A stretch of DNA of 64,000 nt, from the NCBI GenBank assembly GCA_027922465.2, contig BQMF02000642.1:1-64000 (forward strand), written 5' to 3'. This stretch comes from Turritopsis dohrnii. Its lineage: Eukaryota; Cnidaria; Hydrozoa; Anthoathecata; Oceaniidae. The translations under genes were made by a program, and so were the position numbers. Below the pieces are notes generated by a model, which saw nothing but the letters and a program-made list of their open reading frames with translations, was not told where the DNA came from and ran no database searches. Of the stretch, positions 11,412 through 20,136 are shown piece by piece (position 1 is the stretch's first letter; each line of letters begins with the position of its first letter).

Positions 11412-11442
11412 AGAGCCTGATTATATGAGGCGGGTTGACCCG
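11412..11442. repeat. Left TIR of the PIF/Harbinger element
   Basis: These 31 bases, beginning AGAGCCTGATTATATGAGG, are a perfect inverted match to 46012-46042. Further GGCGGGTTGACTCG copies at 11535-11605 look like subterminal binding repeats. Flanks TCA on the left and TAA on the right would be an imperfect 3-bp duplication if the terminus is GAGCCTG. Confidence 0.85.
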
Positions 11443-11705
11443 TTTGTAACCCGGCTGCAGCTCGTTAGAAGAAAATGAGCTAGCTCGGCATTTTGGTAAA
11501 TTCATGCAGAAATTATATCCCATATTATATCAGGCGAGTCAACCCGGCAAGGCGGGTTGACTCGTTTTTCCAACCTGGGTTGGGTTGATTTGGCGGGTTG
11601 ACTCGCCTCATGCAATATCTCCAACCCGGTCTACCGTATTGGAAAACATATTTTGTTTGTAGCTGTGCATGCGCAGTACCACCAAAATATTATCGAATGA
11701 TAAAC

Positions 11706-12474
11706 ATGGCGAATGAAAAATGCAAATGCACTCCTGAGTTGATGGAACAACTTGTTATGTCGCTGAAAGAGTACAAAGTGCTCATGTCATTAAAACATAA
11801 AGATTTTAATGCCGACAAACCTAAACAATATGAAGAAATCCGTGAAATGTTGGCCAAAAAAACCCATGATAATGTGGATTTGTTCGGGCCAGAGTCGCTG
11901 ACAACATTTCCAAATGAACCTTCTAGTATAAGTGAAGAGGATAAGAAAGAACTGTTGCCGATTATCAAGGATACAATCGTGTTATGGAGAAACTTAAAAA
12001 CATTATGCAAGCATTTTCAAGTGCTGTGCTTAATGGTTCTGGAAAACATGGTATGGAATATTATGATCAACTTGTTGAAATTTATGGTGGCACAGCATCC
12101 ACTCAAGCATTAAGATTTGGCTGTGAGTCTTCACAACAATCATTGTCTACTGATGATAGAGACACTCTTTCTTTATCAGCAGGTCAGGAGCAAAGTTCCA
12201 GAACTTTTATTAACTTTTCTTCCACTCCTGCCTCAACAGATGAGCCCAGTTCTGAGGACTTTGAGAGACAAGAGGGAAACGTATTTCAAACTCCTGTCAG
12301 TAAAGGCAAGAAAAAGATCCGGCTCAGCTTATTGATGATAAAAAGTGCCATCTCGAAAAAAGTTTGTCAGCCAGACAGAGGGAACAGTTATTGCTGAAGG
12401 AAAGTGAAGAAGATTCATTGTTTCGACAAGAGCTTTGTGAATCCATTAAACAATCAAATGAAACCTTTGCATAA
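11706..12474 (+). pseudogene. Harbinger second ORF (DNA-binding/coiled-coil accessory), frameshifted
   Basis: Starts MANEKCKCTPELMEQLVMSL and continues KHKDFNADKPKQYEEIREML, a helical block typical of the accessory ORF in invertebrate Harbinger elements. The frame is lost near 11985 and resumes with MEKLKNIMQAFSSAVLNGSG and HGMEYYDQLVEIYGGTAS. A further shift near 12320 restores a charged tail with HLEKSLSARQREQLLLKE and a stop at 12472. In active Harbingers this protein helps transposase bind the TIRs and enter the nucleus (family knowledge). It is divergent from the transposase gene, as expected. Confidence 0.7.
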
Positions 12475-12921
12475 CTATACAAGCAATGAGCTCTTCTTTC
12501 ATCCAAGTTGCAGAAAGTATGTTAAAATCGGTTGAGGCATTAACTAACAATACTAGTTTGACTTCAACACATCCTATGCCCTATCATTCCACAGAGACAG
12601 AACATAACTTAGGATGATGATTTCAATGCAATTAGACAAAACAGTACTGAACAACCAACAACAAACTTTTCCTTTCGAGACTTTATTAACCAATAAACAC
12701 AAACTAATCTAGCAACAGAAAGTATGTACAAAATTTACACTTTTATTTTCGGACTATCTGTTTTTTACTTTATGTAATGTTTTGGCTAATATACTTTGTT
12801 AACTGCCACCTAACTGCTTGTCCTTCTGTTGTATTTCCAAAATATATTGGATCGGGAATATTCTTGTTAGATTCATCATCGATTTTATCTTTTTCCATGT
12901 TTGCTTTAACAATATCTTCCT
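12475..12921. other. Gap between the two convergent Harbinger ORFs
   Basis: AT-rich sequence between the 3' ends of the accessory ORF and the transposase. No domains or repeats noticed. Confidence 0.5.
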
Positions 12922-14054
12922 CTATTGCCACATTGTTAATCTCACAAAAATATGTAAAGTAAAACAGGTCATAATAACAACTGGAACAATATTTAGGTCT
13001 AAGTCTATTTTTTGGGTCAAAATTCCCCACCGACCTTTAAGTCTTCCAAAAGCACTTCCTATACGGTTTCTAGCAGACCGCAGCATTGAATTAAATATTA
13101 CTTGACTGTTATTCTTGCATGAGTCATATTCTTTCATATAGGGAGGTAGCAAAGGATAAGCAGGGTCAGCTATCAAGTAGTTGGGGATTCTTTCGTAGCC
13201 AGGTAACAATGAATTATTAGTTATGGGCAAAGTACTACCATTTATTCTTTTACTTATCAGTGAGTTACTGAAGACCTTTGCACCATGGCAGGAGCCCGGT
13301 CACCTACAATGCACGTCCATAATCCTTTGAAGTCGCATACTGATTGAACATTTAGGGAATGAAAATGTTTGTAACAAAAAAGTACTGACTGTTTTCACTA
13401 GGTGTCTTAATAGGAATATGTGCACCATCGATGCAACCTAAAACTTGGATCATTCCAAATTTTATTTCAAATTCTGATGTTTTTTATACATTTCTTCCGC
13501 AATTGATGGCAATTTAACAAATTTTGGTGTTAGGTGTAAAGTTATGGTATTTTACACTTCTTTTATAACTTTCGACACTGTACACTGATGAACACCAAAG
13601 GAGTTAGCTGTCCAGATTGAACCAGTGTCTTTGAGAAAATATAAAGCAAGAGCAACTTTTTTATGCAATGTCAAAGTTCTGTGATTTGGTGAATTTGCAT
13701 CTGGAGAAGTAAAAGGTCTCAGCTCCTCACACAATTTATTGAAATTATCTTTTCTCATGCAAAAATTTTCTTCCAGTCGAAATCATCATTATAAATGTAG
13801 TACATGTTAATCCACAATTGTTCAGTTCTTCCTTCTTTATACCAAGAAAATCGTTTTTTTCGGATGTTTCTTCTGCTATGTTTTAACTTAGTGATCACAT
13901 AAGCCACATAAGTCGAAGCATTTTGAATCAATTGCTTCCTATGAAGCACGTACAAGGACAGGATACCATGCATTTGAAATAACATTCCAGTAAATATCAT
14001 AACATTTGAAAATATCAATTCCAAAAGCATTTTTTTACGCTTTGCATCCGCCAT
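12922..14054 (-). pseudogene. PIF/Harbinger transposase (DDE_Tnp_4), inactivated
   Basis: Starts MADAKRKKMLLELI at 14054. Order along the strand: a helix-turn-helix-like block with LRPFTSPDANSPNHRTL and SFGVHQCTVSKVI; GCIDGAHIPIK with the first catalytic D (near 13425); a PGSCHGAKVFSNS block; YLIADPAYPLLPPYMKEYD; and SAFGRLKGRWGIL near the end. Frames change at about 13755, 13555 and 13240. Family members usually have HD in place of the HG in CHGAKVF and VE in place of IG before SAFGRLK, so the second D and the E both seem lost, in addition to the frameshifts. Confidence 0.85.
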
Positions 14055-14083
14055 TGTTTTTAAATTTCGCGCTTTCGTTTTTT

Positions 14084-14215
14084 CAACCCGGTGTTGACCC
14101 GGTGTAGGACTCCAAAGTCCTGATTTCCCGGGATATTATGACTTCAAGAGTCGTAATTTCCCGGGAAATTTAGATCAAAGCGGGAAATTAAGACTCGAAA
14201 TTAAAATCATTTCGA
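14084..14215. repeat. Left inverted-repeat border of the ~31.8-kb insert
   Basis: After CCCGGTGT (14096-14103) come AGGACTCCAAAGTCC, GTCGTAATTTCCCGGGAAAT and GCGGGAAATTAAGACTCG. Read in reverse complement, 45853-45931 gives CCCGGTGT, GGTCTTAAATTCCCGGTAAA and GAGGGAAATTAGGACTCG in the same order. So the two borders are imperfect inverted repeats about 31.7 kb apart. The outermost base cannot be fixed, since CAACCCGG/GAACCCGG outside CCCGGTGT is also mirrored. Confidence 0.65.
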
Positions 14216-14329
14216 AAGGCAGATAACTCCTAAATTCCCGGTTAAAAATGACTTCACTAATTAAAGAAGAAGTCCTTCCATTGCAAAAAAAACTTAGTCC
14301 TCACAACTCACTCCACCAGCTTTGTGACT

Positions 14330-15123
14330 TTCGAAGGTGATGTGTCGACATTGTTATTATATAACGTATACATTTATTTTGTTCCTTTTGTGTTTCTATT
14401 TCTCATAGGTAATGAAGTAGAAAGTTTAAATGATTGCACGCGTTCCGTTTTGAAAAGTTCCATTTTATTAATAAGGAACGATTTCGCAGGCCCTCTTGAG
14501 ACCTTTTCAGTTATTTATTTCTTAATGGCATTTTTTAAGACAAAGGGGTCTTTGTAGAACCGATATCTTATGTCTTAAACGGTCTTCACCGTTCCGTATT
14601 CTATTAAAACCAACTGAATATGGAAAGACCTCATTGTTCCGCTGCGCACTGCTTATTTTGTAACATTTTCATACAATCTTTATTAAACTAAATCATTTGT
14701 ATAAAACACCGAATGCCTTTGAAAGTCATTAAAGTTATTTTGCAGACCTGTTTATTTCAGTCCATTAGAGACTGCACGCTTATCATTAAAAATGCCAAAT
14801 CGGATTGGCCAATACACCTTTCCCGTAATTGATTGCACAATACTTTTTACCATACTCCGCCTCGTTTTCGCAAAGGTTGATATGGTAACAGAATGGCACG
14901 GGACTCATTTCAGTAATGAGCAATTAGTGTAATGATTGTGATAGTGTTAATGATTGAGCACGGGAGATTCGGTTGTCATGGTATAGCATATTGAAAACGA
15001 GGTAGAGCATGATAAAAATATTGTGCAATCAATTAAGGGAAAGGTGTATAGCCACGTGACTTAATTTCGTAACCTAGCGTATAAAAGGATCGCTTTGATC
15101 CATTTCATTACTTATCGACAGAG
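14330..15123 (+). promoter_or_regulatory. Promoter region of YR-Myb copy A
   Basis: Shares with copies B and C the run: ATAACGTATAC..TTTGTTCC, a GTTCC-GGAAC palindrome (14457-14479), ACGGTCTTC.CCGTTC, GCACGCTTATCATT, a CCAAT box in reverse (GATTGGC at 14803) and a TATA box (TATAAAAG, 15080-15087) only 37 bp before the ATG. A TA-type MITE (14815-15047) sits between the CCAAT and TATA boxes in copy A alone, which moves the two apart by ~235 bp. Confidence 0.7.
14815..15047. mobile_element. TA-flanked MITE in the YR-Myb A promoter
   Basis: Ends CACCTTTCCCGTAATTGATT and AATCAATTAAGGGAAAGGTG are inverted, flanked by TA at 14813 and 15048. Copies B and C show the uninterrupted site (GATTGGCT.. to CACGTGAC in C). 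TA duplication suggests a Tc1/mariner-type mover. Same family as 4888-5102. Confidence 0.88.
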
Positions 15124-16860
15124 ATGTCGGCAAAACGAGTACTATCGACGAAGAGGTGGCAGAAGGCTGTTGGTAGTGACAAAAGACCTAGACGATTGGT
15201 TTTAAAACCTAACAACGAAGGATCATACGCTTGTCCAGTTATTTCATGCGAAAGTGAGCACTTTAAAACCCAAAGAGGCTGTAGAAAGCATGTATTTACG
15301 AAGCATGGTTGGTATTACTTTTTCGACGAGAAGCCTGACGTCACGACTGTGTTTCCTGAATTGGCTACTCGTTTATCCAATCGTGAAAAAGGAAAACGTA
15401 ACTCTACTACTTCCATGCCTACGTTTGCAAAGACGTGCACTATTGGAAAATCCTTTTCAAAATGGCTTCAAAGTCCAGGTGAAGGGGGAAAAAGTTTGAG
15501 TCAGGCCGAGCAAATTGCAGCTAAATTATTGAAGTATGCCAAGTTTTGTTGTGCAGACGTATCTGTTCTATGGGATGTACCGGAATGCATTGTAGACTAC
15601 TGCATTGGTTCACTAACAATGCTGTCCGATTTTGTGGATCACTTGAAGGACATTTGGAAATTGGGAAATTCGGGAATTATTGGTTATATGAACGCAATAA
15701 CTCATACGCTTGATTTCAGGAGAAGTAATGCCATAAAAGCCGAGAACATACCAATATTTATCGCGGCTGAAATATATCTGGATAGGGTGAAGAAATGTTT
15801 AGCAAAACAAATGCGGATTGAATGGAATACAGTGTTGAGTATGGAATATCTTACGAGCATCAACTGTTGGGCGACTATCGAGGACATGCAAAAGGTAATT
15901 CCATTTCATGCCGACAAGTTTTCCCAAATACTCCTCAATGCAAGCAGTGCAGCAACGATTATTCCAGCACACGATTTGTCGTTTTGTACTTCTTTCGTCG
16001 TAGCCGTACTATTTTTGTTGGTTAAGGCAAGTCGGCCTATGACATATCAGTATCTGACAGTGACCATGGTTAGCCAACTAGGACATGAAGGTGGCATTAT
16101 CGATCAGACCAAATTCAAAACGAATTATAAGTACGGATTTGACACTCTCATAATTACAAAAAGAGTTGTTGACATTCTAAATAGATACATCGCTTGTATA
16201 AAGACCAGATTAAATCCACATTGTGACTACTTGTTTATATCGAAGAACGGATCGCAGTTGAAACAAATAACCGATGTATTTGGCAGAATCGTTTATCAAG
16301 CGATCAGAAAATACATAAATCCAACACGATACAGACAGATTATAGAAACGGAGAGTTTATCTAACCTGAACGAGCAAGAGCAGGCGATTTTATCTCGTGA
16401 TCAAAAGCATACTTCTCACGTAGCTCGAATACACTACCAAAAACTTCAATCAGGCGAATTTGCACGTCAAGGGCAACGATGTATGGAAAAGCTGATAGCG
16501 GCCGGTAAGCCAAGCGTTTCTTCGTCAAGCGAAAGTTTCAACGATCATTTTACGATAACCACTGGCAATGAATCTCGCGAAAGTGCAACCAATCAAACTG
16601 ATGCAAATCGCATCGTTCATTTGTCTGTCAATACTAAATCCGCACAACTTACATCGTCCGAAGAACGTATGGACATCACGACGAAGAGGCAAAGCAAGGT
16701 TTCGTTTTCGTCTACAGAAGATTCATTTCTTTCAAATGGTATCAGGAAATACGGTCCCGGTAAATGGACAGCGATTTTGCGTGATCCAGAATATAGCTTT
16801 CACCTTTCTCGAAAACCAAGTACGTTGATGATCAGAGCAAAAACGATAAAGTTGATTTGA
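15124..16860 (+). CDS. YR-Myb protein, copy A: C2H2 finger, tyrosine-recombinase-like core, telobox-like Myb (open)
   Basis: 578 codons, no breaks; the ATG follows a TATA box by 37 bp and aligns with the starts of B and C. Residues 37-61 are a C2H2 finger (C37-x4-C42-x13-H56-x4-H61). Residues ~100-455 look like a tyrosine recombinase: R304 in KASRPMTYQYLTV (first arginine), R402/R404 in NPTRYRQIIETE (second), H429 in RDQKHTSHVARIHYQ and Y438 as nucleophile nine residues later. Residues 524-578 are Myb-like with the plan of telomere-binding Mybs (TEDSFLSNGIRKYGPGKWTA, ILRDPEYSF). A Ser/Thr-rich linker joins core and Myb. Such a core would cut and rejoin DNA through Tyr438; the function is inferred from residues only. 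The family resembles Crypton/DIRS-like recombinases but the finger-YR-Myb order is not one I know. It could also be a domesticated DNA-binding protein. Confidence 0.8.
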   Translation: MSAKRVLSTKRWQKAVGSDKRPRRLVLKPNNEGSYACPVISCESEHFKTQRGCRKHVFTKHGWYYFFDEKPDVTTVFPELATRLSNREKGKRNSTTSMPTFAKTCTIGKSFSKWLQSPGEGGKSLSQAEQIAAKLLKYAKFCCADVSVLWDVPECIVDYCIGSLTMLSDFVDHLKDIWKLGNSGIIGYMNAITHTLDFRRSNAIKAENIPIFIAAEIYLDRVKKCLAKQMRIEWNTVLSMEYLTSINCWATIEDMQKVIPFHADKFSQILLNASSAATIIPAHDLSFCTSFVVAVLFLLVKASRPMTYQYLTVTMVSQLGHEGGIIDQTKFKTNYKYGFDTLIITKRVVDILNRYIACIKTRLNPHCDYLFISKNGSQLKQITDVFGRIVYQAIRKYINPTRYRQIIETESLSNLNEQEQAILSRDQKHTSHVARIHYQKLQSGEFARQGQRCMEKLIAAGKPSVSSSSESFNDHFTITTGNESRESATNQTDANRIVHLSVNTKSAQLTSSEERMDITTKRQSKVSFSSTEDSFLSNGIRKYGPGKWTAILRDPEYSFHLSRKPSTLMIRAKTIKLI

Positions 16861-16958
16861 TTTCTATCTCTCCATACAAGATGTTACATCTATCTACTAT
16901 ATCTGAACCATACACGAGCTAGAGATTTCTTTTGAACGTTTACCTTGCAACAGTGAAG

Positions 16959-17264
16959 ATGTTCTTCAAGTTTAAAAAGTGCGTCTGGAATGAATGTGAC
17001 GATATCGTGTCGAAGCACAAGCTTACAGAATATGAAAAGGACAGTCTAAAGTGTATCATGAACAGTCATAATCTCAAACCAGGTATCTCATTCAAATTTT
17101 CGGAGATATCTAGTGATGTTGGAATAATGGCGAAGTTTGTAATGTTAAGACGAACAAAAAATCGGAAACTTCTATTACACGCTGACACCAGATATGTAAT
17201 ATCCGTGAAGCTACAAAAAGCAAACTGTACGAATAATATGAAAAGAAATACACGTCTGCAGTGA
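16959..17264 (+). CDS. Small conserved MFFKF protein, copy A (unknown)
   Basis: 101 codons from MFFKFKKCVWNE. No known domain is recognised. Across the three copies the pattern is MFFKF..C, a charged helix with L..(E/K) repeats, KP...F.(F/Y).E, then MAK followed by a basic hydrophobic stretch and LH.D. It lies about 100 bp after the YR-Myb stop on the same strand, so the two may share a transcript. The start was set at MFFKF because that is where all copies begin to agree; nine codons upstream (MNVYLATVK) are not shared. It is basic, so a nucleic-acid partner is possible. Confidence 0.7.
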   Translation: MFFKFKKCVWNECDDIVSKHKLTEYEKDSLKCIMNSHNLKPGISFKFSEISSDVGIMAKFVMLRRTKNRKLLLHADTRYVISVKLQKANCTNNMKRNTRLQ

Positions 17265-17409
17265 ATCTTTCTTTGTATTCCTGACCCGACTTGAAAACTT
17301 CTTCTGACGACTGACGTTCTATGCTTCAACACTTGTTACAAAATGTCACACATTGTTACATTACGTCACACCTAGTTACATGTTGTTGAAAGCATCGGCA
17401 AAGGAGGGT

Positions 17410-18245
17410 GTTGAGAATACAATAGCTATACCTTCTAGTTCCCTTAAACTGCTTCCTTATCCCCCCTATCCCCCTTGTCCCTCCTTGTCTCCCCTTGTTC
17501 CCTATTTCCATGGGAAAAAGTTTGCCTCCAAGTCGACTTAAGTCCGACTTAAAGCACTGCGAGCGCTTAGGTTTAAGTGTAAGTCGAGCACCTGACCACT
17601 TTTTCTCTCACGGAAATAGGGAACAAGGGGAGACAAGAAGGGACAAAGGGGGATAAGAGGGGATAACTCACACACGCCCTGTCCCTTTGTGCGCCATGTT
17701 GCACCCTCAATTGTTCACGCCCTTACGGTCTCAGCTTCCTTATCCACCCTTATCCCCCCTTGTCCCTCCTTGTCCCTCCTTGTCTCCCCTTGTTCCCTAT
17801 TTCCATGGGAAAGAAAGTTGCCTCCAAGTCGACTTAAGTCCGACTTAAAGCACTGCGAGCGCTTAGCTTTAAGTGTAAGTCAAGCACCTGACCACTTTTT
17901 CTCTCACGGAAATAGGGAACAAGGGGAGACAAGAAGGGACAAGGGGAATAAGGGGGGATAACTCACACACTCCCTATCCCGTTGTGCGCCATGTTGCGCC
18001 CTCAATAGTTTACGCCCTTACGGTCTCAACTTTCTTATCCCCCCTTGTCCCTCCTTGTCTCCCCTTTTTCCATATTTCCATGGGAAAGAAAGTTGCCTCC
18101 AAGTCGACTTAAGTCTGGCTTAAAGCACTGTGAGCACTTAGGTTAAATTCTAAGTCAAGCACGAGACCACTTTTTCTCTCATGGAAATAGGGAACAAGGG
18201 GAGACAAGGTGGGACAAGGTGGGATAAGGCGGGATAAAGAGACAT
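17410..18245. repeat. Cassette A satellite: ~285-bp units with inverted C-rich/G-rich arms
   Basis: Units start near 17448, 17728 and 18015. Each has a C-rich arm (CCTTGTCTCCCCTTGTTCCC, TATTTCC), a middle with AAGTCGACTTAAGTC, and a G-rich arm (GGAAATAGGGAACAAGGGG, AGACAAG) which is the reverse complement of the first, so every unit can fold as a hairpin. It lies between the convergent MFFKF and YDAW genes. Confidence 0.88.
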
Positions 18246-18317
18246 TTCAAGGGAACAAGGACACTTAATTCGAGAATAAAGGAATTTGGCGAGATGAACG
18301 AGGCAGATTTTTGTGCG

Positions 18318-19089
18318 TTATGCTTCGTCTTCGCTAATAACGATCGTTTCTTCTATGGCTTTACTTTGAAACTTTTTGATAGGTTTCACGTCTTCTTCCT
18401 CATCTTCGTCGTCACTGATGACTATTGTGTATGTTGGTAACATCCGAACAACAAATGGTTTTCTTTCCAGTATGCAGTCATCCGGATTTTCTATTGGCAC
18501 AAATAGGTCAGTGTCGTTGGAAGAATTTCCCGTAAAATCTATCTCGGTTTCTTCTTGGTGGCTTGCTCTGATCCTTTCTTCCCCTGGAAAACGGTGTTTA
18601 AAAACACATTTCCTAAAAATCTTTCTTTCATTACCATTTATACAAAGCCATGCATCATACAGAGAATCGGATCCGGACCAGCCAACGGTTTTGCGCATTT
18701 CAAATACCTTCAGCACCTTATCATCCAGGTTGGGCGCCAATGTACGCCATTGCAGCATCAGTTGCAGCACGTTTTCCATGTAATGTACGTCATGCGTTTG
18801 ATGCACAAAATCCACATGATCGTTTTCACTTGCCAACACTTCGTATAAATTTTCGTTGCATGGCCGTGAAGCACGAAATGAATGCTACCACGTTTTCTTG
18901 TTCGCTTAAAAATGAGTTGATTTGTTGTCTCTGTGCCCATATGCTTTTAAGAGAATACCCAGCTGGCCAAAGCACTCGAACAGCACACACGTTGTACTTG
19001 GCGGCGACGGGTGTAGCAAGATAAGCTTTTAAAGCGTTCTTCAACGTCTTGTTTTTTAAACATTTTCTGATTTTGTAGTTTGAAGGCAT
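18318..19089 (-). pseudogene. YDAW/SIM protein, copy A (one frameshift)
   Basis: Starts MPSNYKIRKCLKNKTLKNAL at 19089. The first frame ends near 18826 but the conserved reading goes on in the next frame (NLYEVLASENDHVDFVH), so one frameshift near 18850 splits it. The core is KTVGWSGSDSLYDAWLCING, shared by copies B and D. DLFVPIENPDDCILE then precedes an acidic tail with TIVISDDEDEEED and, at the very end, TIVISEDEA. Those two are good matches to SUMO-interaction motifs (hydrophobic core plus acidic flank). Function unknown; it converges on YR-Myb A across the satellite. An alternative to a frameshift is a tiny intron, but no clear splice sites were seen. Confidence 0.65.
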
Positions 19090-19147
19090 GCTCTCATTCC
19101 TCAATCTTTACACAATTACTTCGAGAAAAGGAACATATTTGTTCTTA

Positions 19148-19596
19148 AGCGGGGTTTACACTATCAGATTCTGTCTGACAGATTCTGTCGAACGATTTTT
19201 CTCATTAATTATTCATGACAGATTTTTGCGTTTACATTTGCATTTTTATGTCGAAAATATTTATTTGTGGAATGGCGCCTTTCAAGAAAAAACGTGTTGC
19301 TGCAGCTATTGCTATTGTTATAAAACTCAACACGTCTTTTATAAAACGTGCGTGCTTGTAAATTCCTAGAAACTTCACATCATTAATATTTAATGAGCCG
19401 AAACTGTAACTTCATTGGCTGATTTACTTTCGACAGAATCTGAAAAGTTGAAAAAATTCAACTTTTCAGATTCTGTCGAAAGGTGAATCTTTCGACAAAA
19501 AAAAACTTTCGATTTTCTGTTTACACTATAAGATTCTGTCGAATCGACAGAATCGACAGAATCTGTCAGACAGAATCTGATAGTGTAAACTCCGCT
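19148..19596. mobile_element. TTA-flanked MITE between cassettes A and B
   Basis: TIRs begin AGCGGGGTTTACACTATCAG and end CTGATAGTGTAAACTCCGCT, with further inverted CAGATTCTGTCTGACAGATT. Flanked by TTA at 19145 and 19597. The empty site is preserved in cassette C (TTTTTTCTTATACGGTTATG at 25677), so the insertion point is exact. A 3-bp TTA duplication fits the PIF/Harbinger type. Confidence 0.92.
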
Positions 19597-19599
19597 TTA

Positions 19600-20136
19600 T
19601 ACGGTTATCTATCGTATACATTTTTTTGTTCCTTTGTGTATCTAATTTTTAGAATCATTCAAGTATAAAATAATACTAAAAGTGCGTGTTCCTGTTTGTA
19701 AAAGTTCCTTTTTATTTAAAAGGAACATTTCATGAGGCTCACTTGAGACTCTTTACATTATTGATGTGTTAATAATTCCCTTAATGACAAAGCGGTCGTT
19801 GGAAGACCGACAATTTATATGGTAAAAGGTCTTTCTTGTTCTGTAACTATTAAGATCTCGTTTAAAGAAAAGGACGACTCTGTTCCTTCACAGATTGGCC
19901 AATATGTTCCCTTTAAATAGTTCTTTATCAAGTAAAAGAGATTGTTCAAAATACAGAACCTTAATGAAGAGGTAAAAACTTTGTTTTGCAGACCTGCCTA
20001 AGGCAGTCCGTTACGGCCCGCACGATTGTCATTAGGAATCTTAGATGTGATTGGCTGGTATATTTTAATGTAGTGTCACTGAATTATCACATAAAAAGAG
20101 GATCGTGTTAGTCACAAATATCAGTAATCGACTGAC
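19600..20136. promoter_or_regulatory. Bidirectional promoter region of cassette B
   Basis: Lies between the start of YDAW/SIM copy A (minus) and YR-Myb B (plus). Contains the palindrome GTTCC..GGAAC (19704-19726) with a perfect GTTCCTTTT/AAAAGGAAC core, GATTGGCTGG (CCAAT reversed, 20049) and CATAAAAAG (TATA-like, 20089) 40 bp before the ATG. The motif order matches promoters A and C. Confidence 0.65.

Noticed and set aside
15254..16025. Extra plus-strand frames in the YR-Myb A gene
   Set aside because: Off-frame shadows of the 578-codon gene; the matching frames are not kept in copies B and C.
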